Positions 55,928 to 64,000 of a DNA stretch of 64,000 nt are shown here, piece after piece. The notes below the pieces were generated by a model. The model did not search any database, was not told where the DNA came from, and saw only the letters and a program-made list of their open reading frames with translations. This stretch comes from Cladophialophora immunda (Eukaryota; Ascomycota; Eurotiomycetes; Chaetothyriales; Herpotrichiellaceae): positions 7,378,001-7,442,000 of the forward strand of contig NW_015622541.1 in assembly GCF_000835495.1 (NCBI RefSeq), read 5' to 3'. Positions within the stretch are counted from its first letter, which is position 1. Each line of letters opens with the position of its first letter. Made by a program: the position numbers and the translations under genes.

Positions 55928-56784
55928 ATGGTGTACTATTTCAAGTCGTCGGCAGTCGATCCCCCGGCGTTTATTTACGTTGGGAAAGACAAGGTTGAGA
56001 GTGTGCATTGCGTCAAATAACCAAGCATCTGAGATGTCTGACCGCGAAAACAGATGAAGATCTAATCAAGTTCGGCTGGGATGAGGATGTTTGGTGAGGC
56101 TTCCCACCTGCATGGCAGTAATAGACCAAGACTTACTCTAACTAGGGTACCACTATCGCTTCCAGTCGGACTCGCACACGGCTCGCTGATGCTGGATAGT
56201 TTCACGTTGACAACCTCTCGAGTGCCCATGTCTACCTGAGATTAAAACCTGGTGAATCGTGGACGTCGATTCCGCAAGCATTGCTTGAAGACTGTGCGCA
56301 ACTAACCAAAGCAAATTCGATTGAAGGTAGGCAAGGATGTCACAGCCGCACACCGATATCGGCGATCGGTTGACTATCTCCTCTAGGCAATAAGAAAGAC
56401 AATATTACCGTCATCTACACGCCTTGGTCGAATCTGCGAAAGGACGCCTCCATGGCTACAGGTCAAGTCTCCTTCCACGACCCAAAGATGGTGAAGAAGA
56501 TCCATGTACCAGTAAGGCAAAACCCGATCGTCAACAGACTAAACAAGACTCGCGAAGAGCGGTTCCCAGACCTGAGGGCGGAGAGGGAGGCAGACCAAAG
56601 GGAGAAACGCAAGGTCGAGAGGATAGCGCGGGAACAGCAAAAGGCGAAAGATCGAGAGGAGAGACAGCACCGGGAAGAGTTGAGGTGGCAGAAGGACCAT
56701 GCGTACGATGACATGATGAAGGAGGAGAATATGGTGAGCAACCAAGACAGAGATCCGAACTTCTTTGAAGACGACTTTATGTAG
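55928..56784 (+). CDS. CCDC25: CCDC25-like protein (NFACT-R domain), one junction out of frame
   Basis: Exons 55928-56000, 56054-56093, 56200-56326 and 56387-56784 follow human CCDC25 along its length: [79 protein letters not shown], and the ending [17 protein letters not shown]. The total would be 212 aa (human 208). Introns 1 and 3 splice cleanly. At intron 2 the best donor (GTGAGG at 56094) and the only usable acceptor (ATAG at 56196-56199) leave the frame one nucleotide short, because the Trp codon lacks its last G. A weak alternative donor at 56088 (GTTTGG) would keep the frame but drop Val-Trp. The family acts in translation quality control or, in animals, as a DNA sensor; its fungal role is unclear. 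Confidence 0.85.
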
Positions 56785-57198
56785 AGAATGGCTGGGGGGG
56801 GGGGGGCAGCTTGCCACGTGGAGAATGAGGCTGAGCATGAAACAGCCGACGACTTGGAGCGAGAAGCTTTTGGCATCCCCGGATCATTTCATTTCCACCA
56901 AACACCAAAACTCAATGGACCTAACCCATGTTGATCTGGATCCCCTTTTCGCATCAGCTGTGTATTATATTACTCCCCTTATGCATGCATGTTGAGACTG
57001 TCTTTATCGGAGTGTTCGGGTAGATCTCTCTTTGTACGACACGCATACGGGGGCGCGCCCACTTTCCACCTGGCTGCCTGACCTCATACACCCTCACCTC
57101 CCACTACCCTCACTTTCTGCGCACTTCAGCGACCCTGCGAGCATTTTCAAGCGACTGTCCGCTCCTCTCTACCGCCATATACTCGTGCTTGTTCTTCT
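56785..57198. other. Intergenic with a G13 homopolymer
   Basis: 3' flank of the CCDC25-like gene and leader of the Ser-rich protein gene. Contains a run of 13 G at 56794-56806, only 10 nt after the CCDC25 stop codon. Confidence 0.6.
56794..56806. repeat. G13 homopolymer
   Basis: Thirteen consecutive G just downstream of the CCDC25-like stop codon. Length is likely variable or error-prone. Confidence 0.9.
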
Positions 57199-58679
57199 AT
57201 GGCGTCTACTGAGGCGCCTCCTAGGCCTCACGGTAAGTGTTGGCTTACCGCGCCTCCCACAGTTCTAACCTGACCCAACCAGACCGACATGGCCGCCGAC
57301 GACCGTTCACCACCTGGATGCGCCGCCTCGCGAATCTCAAGACTCTTCATACCGACTCGAACGCCGAGACTGGCGCAAGCTCACGGCGCTATGCAACCCT
57401 CCCTATGACCATCAAGTCCAAGAAAGGCAACATTGCGAAGAACAATCCCTATCTTCTCTCCTCGCGCATCAGCGAGCCTCACAGTCACAGCAATACCACA
57501 AATGGCCATCTGTCGTTCTCCACGCACATGACCTCCTCCCAACGATCTCGACACAGTTCTCTATCCCAGTCTCACAGCAAACACTCGGTTTCCATCTCCC
57601 ACGACAGCCAGACGGGCGGCAATAAATCGCGAGCGCCCACCTTGGCCACACAAGCAGAAACGGCTCTGTCAGATGCAGCGCCTTCAGGAGTCGGAACAAG
57701 TGCGACAGTAGCTACAAAGACCGATGGCGGGAGAGACAGCACGTTTTCCTCCCCTGCGCCGTCGATCAGATCCATGGCAACAACCCTGACCACCGTCCAA
57801 TCGATTGCCGCCCCATCACACACCACCAACAACAACAACTACAACAACCCCGGCGGGACCCCCATGCTCACCCATACTTCGACTGCGGCAAGCAACCCCG
57901 TCTACTATGGCGGGCAACCAGCGACCGCAGTCCCAGCGCATCTTGCTCCCCACTCGCACCCGACAACCTACCACTCTGCAATAGCCAACAACGTGCTCAC
58001 CGACGACGCCTCCATCCTCACCCTGGCATCTTCCTCCAAACGCCGACGACGCAATTCGGTCGACACCAATGCGTCGATCAAAGCACTCGCCCCGGCGTCC
58101 ATGTTCGGAGGAAGCCGCGAGTCTCTGCCGTTGTCAGTGCTGTCCGGCACGGTCATTCACCCTAGCGCTGCGGCAGACACGGCGTCTCTTCGCGGGGATG
58201 CGGCGCATAACACACGCTCAAACTTGAACGCCGAACGGTCCAGCCTGATCTCGGCCAGCGGAGTGACGGCCCCGGCCTTGGCCAGCGAGCGGAATAGTTA
58301 CATCGGGAGCAAATACGGCGGCGACACCGCGAGCGTGAGGAGCAATCTCCTGGGCGCGAGTGCGGGCCATGGGCGCAACGACAGTCTGAGCGGGAGCATA
58401 GGCGGCCACCGCGAGAAGGAGCGCGACAAGGAAAAGGAAAAAGAGAGGGACCGCGGCATGGAAAAGGTGGGGGAATCAGAGAATGAGAACGGGAATGTCC
58501 CCGGGATGGTCACCGCGCCGACGAGTCCACTGGTTGACGGGCCACGCGATGGCGCAGGCGAAACCGTGTATACGTCTGCCTCCGCGGTGGAGGAAGAGGC
58601 CGGGGCCGGGGCCGGAGCCGGAGTCGGAGCCCTGGAGAAGGAGAACGACAAGACGCCATCGTCGTTGGACGAGAATTGA
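57199..58679 (+). CDS. Fungal-specific Ser-rich protein
   Basis: Exon 1 (57199-57232) encodes MASTEAPPRPH and joins through a 50-nt GT-AG intron to exon 2 (57283-58679), giving 476 aa. The N-terminus has a conserved-looking basic block, RRRPFTTWMRRLANLK, and the short element NNPYLLSSR. The rest is disordered: long Ser/Thr/His-rich stretches, an SSKRRRRNSVD basic patch that could be a nuclear signal or phosphosite, a Lys/Glu/Arg/Asp-alternating block near residue 400 and an Ala/Gly-rich tail. Fungal relatives with this N-terminal block are sometimes labelled polycystin-like cation channel, but no membrane helix is visible here, so I reject that function. Role unknown. Confidence 0.75.
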
Positions 58680-59195
58680 GAGGGTCGGATGAGTTACGGT
58701 GCACGATTCGCATTTTGGGTTTGGGAGGGGGGCCAAGAGGACGACGCGAGAGATCGAGCGAGGATGAACAGTCAAAATGACGGATTGCTTCATGGGTTGA
58801 TATTGATACGGGAATATGATTATGCGTGGAGTCCAGGGCTGTGATGCGGTGCAGATAGAACATGATACCCCCCCTGCATGCGAGCTGTCGAGACAATAAT
58901 TGCATGACACGTCCGTTTGAATGTTGCAAACCCCCACCCTTTGACGTGCCGTTCGCAGAGTGACATTGTTGACAGTCCAGCCAGGCCATCCATCATGTCC
59001 AGCCTTGAACTGTTATCGTCAACCTAGTTCGGGCCAGGATGGATCAAATATTACGGAGTACGGAGCTCTTGTAATGGGGGGCATGAATGCATTGCTTTAA
59101 CGTTCTATACACAGGGCAGGCCTATATAAACTCAGATTAAAGGGCAGGCGTGGCGGGCGGGCAGTCGATGCCCTTTTTGTGTGTACAGAGGAGCT
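58680..59195. other. Convergent intergenic region
   Basis: Lies between the ends of the Ser-rich protein gene and the thiolase gene. Holds one copy of the TACGGAGTA motif (59052-59060) followed directly by a second TACGGAG. No gene recognised. Confidence 0.5.
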
Positions 59196-60632
59196 CTAAA
59201 ACCGGGACTGGACTTTGCTCTGCACGTCCTGGACGGCCCAGTCGGAGAACTGCTTCTGGCTGACCGTCCGGCGGACCTGCTCGGTCGTGAAGCCCTTGGC
59301 CTCGGTGGCCGGGTTGTATCCCAGACCGTTGATCCTGCCGACTTGCTCGTCCGAGACGGGCGTGGCGGCCTTGCCGTCGGCGCGCTTGTAGACGGTCACC
59401 ACGACGGCGCCGCCCAGGCCCAGGTTGTGTTGCAGGCAGTATTTGGTGTCCTTGACCAGGCGGTTGTTGGCCCAGCCTCGGAGGTGCCATGTCAGCTCGG
59501 CGCATTGGGCGAGACCGGTGGCTCCTGTTCGACGTGGTTAGCATTTTGGGAGGATTGATGTCGAAGTGGAAGGGGGGGTATAAGTACCTAGAGGGTGGCC
59601 CTTGGAAATGAGACCTCCCGAAGGGTTGATGACATATTTGCCGCCATAGGTGATGTCGCCGTTCCTGACAAGCTCATGGGCCTTGCCCTTGGGACACAGT
59701 CCCAGAGCATCAATCACGCACATCTCATTGGCGCTGAAGCAATCGTGGACCTCCACAATCTGGACGTCGTTGGGAGTAATACCGGCCTCATCCAGGGCGC
59801 GTTTGCCGGCGAAAACGGACATTTGATACCCGACAAGGTCGATGCTGGAGCGGTTGAAGAGGTCTGGAGAGTCGGTGGCGAGTTGCTGGCCGGCGATCAA
59901 GACGGCTTGTGACTTAAGGTGAGGTCGCTTGTCGAGGAAGTCTTGGGAGACGACAACCACGGCGGCGCCGCCATCCGAGGTTGGGCAGCATTGGAGTTTT
60001 GTCAAGGGAGGGTGGATCATGGGAGACTTCATGATCTGTTCTAGTGTGTATTCATCCTTGAACTGGGAGTATGGGTTCCTCTTGCTATGCTCGTGGTTGA
60101 CACGGGCGATCTCGGCAAAGTCTTCTGCCTTCGCACCGTACTTTTCCATATACTCGCGACCGGCGTTGCCAAAGAGCTGAGCAGCGCCCGGAGCATTTGT
60201 AACTCCACGAGTGGCTTTCATCATAGCGTTGGTGGTGGAGGTAGGGTTCTCGCGGTCGTTGAAGTATGCTTGTAAGCTGCCGGGGGACATTTTCTCGAAA
60301 CCGACGACGAGGACGCAGTCGGCTGCACCGTAGGCGATGGCTTGTCTGGCCATGTTCAGACCCGTCGAGCCCGTCGAGCAGTTGTTGTTCACATTGTATA
60401 TGGGGATCTGGGTCATGCCGAATTGATAGAAGACGCGCTGACCGCAGGTGGAATCGCCGTAGCAGTAGCATGCGACGCCCTGGTCGACATCGTCGTAGTT
60501 GATCTGGGCATCCAGCATGGCTTTGATGCCCGCCTCGAACCCAAGCTCATGGTAGTCGACTTTGCCGCGTGGCTTGATGAATTTGGTCATGCCAACGCCT
60601 AGCACGTAGGCGGGAGCTGGCTTGCGAGGCAT
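59196..60632 (-). CDS. SCPx-type thiolase (3-ketoacyl-CoA thiolase-like)
   Basis: Exons 60632-59588 and 59524-59196 with a 63-nt GT-AG intron, in the Gly codon before ATGLAQ, give 457 aa. Thiolase marks are the nucleophile Cys85 in [11 protein letters not shown], the catalytic His in [11 protein letters not shown] and the [14 protein letters not shown] signature. The short spacing and VGFEKM motif match the sterol-carrier-protein-x thiolase class, which cleaves branched-chain 3-ketoacyl-CoA in peroxisomes. No SCP2 domain follows, so it is the thiolase-only form. The C-terminus is QSRF; SRF is not a canonical SKL-type peroxisomal signal. Start ATG 60632 ([18 protein letters not shown]). Confidence 0.9.
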
Positions 60633-62341
60633 TGTGTCTGGTCGTGTGTGAGGAGACGGTGGAGGTGGCAACGGCGATCTGGAGCAGAAGGGTCTGGGGA
60701 AAAGCTGGGGGCGCAGACGACGGGTTGACGCTTGGAAGGCTGGATGACTCTGGTGAGTGGTGCAGGGACAACCAGGGGGAAGGAAGAGAGAGAGGTAATC
60801 GAGTAAGATATAGATTCAATGTTTTGTGATCGAAAAAAGATACTCCGTACTCCTGGTGAGATGGCTGCTATAGCCTCGTTTCGTCTTCGGCATCTCTTGA
60901 TAAAGGGACCTCGGCAGTAATGCCGTGGACCGACAGGGCGCAGGATTGCGGGGTCCGAGTTGCCCCCCTGCAAGTAGTCGACCAGGCTTAGGTGGCGTTC
61001 AGGTGGGAGGCACCCCCCAATCTGGACCTGCCTGCCTAGAGTCAGTACCTAGGCACTCACAGGTCAGTACTCCGTAGATAGGTACCAAGGGACAAAGGCG
61101 CGGAATGGGGGGACAGAGCAGATACCTAGTGCCTCTCGCTACATATTCCCGGGCGGAGTACTCCTCCAGCGGAGGTGATACTCGGTGCTTCCTCGCTGCC
61201 TTTTCTCCCCTCTGCCTCTGTGCATCTTGTGTGGGTTCTTGGCTCACCGTCTCTCTGTCCCTGCGTCCTGCCCTGGACATCCCCCTCATTTCTTTAACTC
61301 TTTCTTGCTTGCATGCAACAAATCCACGCTATCCCCTTCGCTCGCAGCGCCAGAGCACATCAAACTCATCTCCTTTGGCTTGACACACGGTAATGCATGG
61401 TGTGATTGGAAACGGTCAATCGACATGCGAATCATGGCCGCCCGAATGACGAACCAAGCATCAGCCCAAAAGCCCAGGGATGCCTAACGGGTCCAATTAG
61501 GCGAGGCCTGAACAGCATTCGACGTCACGCTCTGGCCCTGGCGCGGGCGGATTGGTCCACACACTGGGCGACACCCCCACCCGCCGTCTCGTCCCCAATA
61601 GCAGCCCACGGCGAGATGCATTCATTCCTTACCAAAACGCCCACACTGCCAGTCCACATCCTGGTGCGGCCAGGCTCATTGCACATGGTATTCTCATTCT
61701 TGCTCGGCCCTTGATGCTCTAGAACTGCTTCGTTCTCCTCTTTCTTCTCTCTTGTGCAAACGTTCTTACCTCCTGACACATCTTCGCGACCTCGACAATC
61801 CGCTTCTACCTCGTCTGAACCACCGGCTCTTCGATCCTGGGCAGTGAGGTCAACATCTTGGTCTGCCCCTCTAAGATCGCCGTCTGCAGCATCGTCAGCT
61901 TCCCACAGTCGCCCCCCTGAACTCACAAAGACCAAACCCTGCTCTGTCTGTTCAATTGACAAAGGACCTACCTCCTGTCGGCTGTCACAGCACGCCATTT
62001 CCCTCCTGAACGCTTCGGTGCCGTTTCCAGGAAGTGGTCTTGTGCTCTGACAGAAACCGTCCCCCCGTCGGTGTTCTTGCGAGGGAGAAAGAGTTCGAAC
62101 AACGCTGGGCCTGTGATGGAGTGTGGAACGCAGAGGGATCTTCTCAGTCACGCCGATTGAGAGATCTATCTTGCGTTCCATCGGGTTCTGCAGCCCACTG
62201 TGCGTATTTGCGAGCAGGAGTCGGACATTGGTGAAAATTATATTGTGCTCCCCGGCGCCCCGCGACCGACAGGAAAAGTCACACGCACGTCGACTTTTCT
62301 GCCCGTCCTGTGGTCAGTAAACGACCACTATCGCCGGGGCG
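60633..62341. promoter_or_regulatory. Divergent promoter region, thiolase and carrier
   Basis: 1.7 kb between divergent genes. Two TACTCCGTA copies at 60841-60849 and 61068-61076, and a GGAGTACTCC palindrome near 61155. A 218-codon minus-strand ATG frame (62181-61525) is rich in Gly/Arg/Glu/Asp and shows no domain, so I do not call it. Confidence 0.45.
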
Positions 62342-63821
62342 ATGAATCATGCCAGCAAAACCACAGACGACACCTCGCCTCTTGTCCACGATCCAACTTC
62401 AAAACTTCCGTCCAAATCTTCGCAACCCCCCATAGCTATGGCTTCCCAACCGAAGTTGGACACCGGCTGGAGCTCGACCGATACTCGAATCTACTACACC
62501 AAGAAGTACAGACAGGTTCTCTCGTCCGCTCCCGCGTGCGCCTTTGCCGTGGTCGCAGGGGTGAGTGGCCTGAAATCGCCCTCATGGGACCGACCGTTTG
62601 ACAAGTTTCCAGGCTCCTCTTGAAAATGTCAAAGTTCGAATGCAATCGTAAGCAAAGCGACTTGACCTGGACAGTAGCCATGCTAATTGCGATTAGGCGT
62701 CATTTCGCCCATGCCTTGGAAGCTACCAAATACACTTACCGCACTGAAGGCATTCGTGGGTTCTGGGCTGGTAGGCGCAAGATCCACGAGCAAGAGAAGG
62801 CAAAAACTGATCTCCTCAGGCACATTCAACCCGCTAGTCTCCATCACCTTCTCCCGAGCCCTCGGTTTCTCCATCTATCGGAAAGCAAAGTACACCTTTG
62901 ACGGCTGGATCGAGGCGGCCACCGGTCGATCTCCTCTTCAACATGTCAACAAACCAGGCACTTATCCGGACATCTACACCATGACATGCTTTACTGGAGC
63001 GGGAATGGTCTCGGGTGCCGTCACCGCCGTCGCTTTGAGTATGCTTTTCCCTCCGGAGAGCCTTGAGATGAGACAGACTCTAACACTTTTGCAGCTCCGG
63101 TCGAACTCATCAAGAATGCCACGCAAACATCAGTCCTCATGGCGTCTCAAGTTGACCACACCTCGGCGACACCAACGCCTGCGGGCGCCAAGAACGTCGG
63201 CCGGGTCAGCTCCTGGACGTCCATGAAACGAATCATCGCCCGACAGGGTCCTCTGGGCCTCTGGACCGGATTCCGATTGCATTTGATTCGAGATGTCATT
63301 GGCAGCGGCATCTATTTCGGGGTCTATGAGACGACGAAGCAATCACTCAACTCATACTATGGGGCTGAGAAGGCTAACTCTGCGGGGGCAATTGCGATGG
63401 CGGGAGCTATCTGTGGCGTTGGTGCATGGGTTGTGGTATGTTGCTTGTTATTCGGCTTTCTCTGTCTTCTTGTATTCTGACGCGCTGCTTTTAGACCTAT
63501 CCGCTTGACACGATGAAGACCCGCGCACAGAATAACCTCGTGGGCTCTTCCCTTCCCTCTTCCACCTCCAATCAGAGTCTCGGCGCGGCCATTGAATCAA
63601 CCGCCAAATCGGCTCTCCACCGGGTCCCCAGCAAATGGAAGGGGGTGGAGATGATCATCTTGCGTTCGTCGCTTCAGAACATGATCCAAATGTCGTTTTT
63701 CGAGCAGGCGAAGGTGTGGATTGACAAGCTGGAGTTCTCCGATGGCAGCAGAACGCTGCCGGAGGTCGAGAGACATTTTGGGAGAGATAGCAAGATTGTC
63801 CACAAGAATGATAAGTTGTGA
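62342..63821 (+). CDS. Mitochondrial carrier family protein, six exons
   Basis: Exons 62342-62560, 62613-62647, 62697-62770, 62820-63038, 63095-63435 and 63495-63821, with GT-AG introns of 49-59 nt, give 404 aa. Three carrier repeats are marked by Px[DE]xx[KR] motifs: PLENVKVR, PVELIKNATQ and YPLDTMKTRAQ. These are carriers in the inner mitochondrial membrane (or occasionally peroxisome) that exchange metabolites. The matrix-side motifs and the NATQ element recall carnitine- or amino-acid-type carriers, but the substrate is not readable here. The N-terminus has a polar 45-residue extension, and a second ATG at 62438 would shorten it. The last exon ends EVERHFGRDSKIVHKNDKL. Confidence 0.88.
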
Positions 63822-64000
63822 TGGGTGGACGCTTGGACAGCAAATTGACAGGATAGTGAACGCTTCTGCGGCCTGTTTTTGGGCCAGCAAATGAAAGAAA
63901 ATGCACACCTGATGAGACCGGCCCGTTCCTTGTGTCGAAACTCCGTCTCCCTCACGGTCTTTACAGACTACCCGCCACCCTCGTGTTCTCTGTGCTTTGA
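63822..64000. other. Right-edge flank
   Basis: 3' flank of the carrier gene to the window edge. Nothing recognised. Confidence 0.5.

Noticed and set aside
57199..58679. Polycystin-type cation channel label often given to relatives of this Ser-rich protein
   Set aside because: No transmembrane helix is visible anywhere in the 476 residues.
61525..62181. 218-codon minus-strand frame with an ATG start
   Set aside because: Rich in Gly/Arg/Glu/Asp with no predicted fold or family; lies in a divergent promoter. Could be revisited if RNA-seq shows a transcript.
1..64000. CRISPR arrays, bacterial operons, prophage or insertion sequences
   Set aside because: No spaced direct-repeat array, no Shine-Dalgarno-led operons, and clear fungal introns throughout.

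Overview
This window is nuclear DNA from a filamentous ascomycete (Pezizomycotina). The evidence is short GT-AG introns (about 45-190 nt) with CTRAY-like branch points, a fungal-type LEU2, a septin of the filamentous-fungal AspE group, a Crh-type GH16 wall enzyme with LysM domains, and an Snt1 co-repressor. The gene families suggest Eurotiomycetes or a close relative, but that is an inference. I rebuilt exons by hand from splice motifs and protein-family continuity. All genes are eukaryotic, so no operons are expected.

Layout. 0-10 kb: LEU2, a short-chain dehydrogenase (SDR), a DUF3669-like protein and a MINDY-type deubiquitinase, all on the minus strand. 10-20 kb: SNT1 (minus) and, divergently, deoxyhypusine synthase (plus). 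20-25 kb: a large MATH / USP-like / MORN / RING protein whose USP part seems catalytically dead, then an alpha/beta hydrolase. 26-32 kb: a metabolic and accessory stretch with two broken genes, a secreted M35-like metallopeptidase with an in-frame TAG and an SDR frameshifted at its active-site tyrosine, plus a small unknown three-exon gene. 32-35 kb: an allantoate-permease-like MFS transporter. 35-43 kb, all minus: AspE-like septin, an unknown 437-aa protein, a DOPA 4,5-dioxygenase-like protein, Elongator subunit ELP6, and ribosomal protein eL37 in five short exons. 44-49 kb, minus: two secreted Ser/Thr-rich proteins, one GH16-LysM-LysM and one PAN/apple-like. 49.6-49.9 kb: a 98-aa small protein. 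49.9-55.9 kb: a gene-poor gap of about 6 kb. 56-64 kb: a CCDC25 homologue, a fungal Ser-rich protein, an SCPx-type thiolase and a mitochondrial carrier.

Themes. Ubiquitin biology appears twice (the MINDY enzyme and the MATH/pseudo-USP/MORN/RING protein). Translation appears three times (eIF5A hypusination, Elongator, eL37). Cell-wall and secreted proteins cluster at 44-49 kb. I found no CRISPR array, rRNA gene, convincing tRNA gene or intact transposon. The most interesting items are the pseudo-USP/RING fusion, the GH16-LysM protein, the three frame breaks (26.6, 31.2 and 56.2 kb), a 14-nt micro-exon in deoxyhypusine synthase, and the gene-poor gap.
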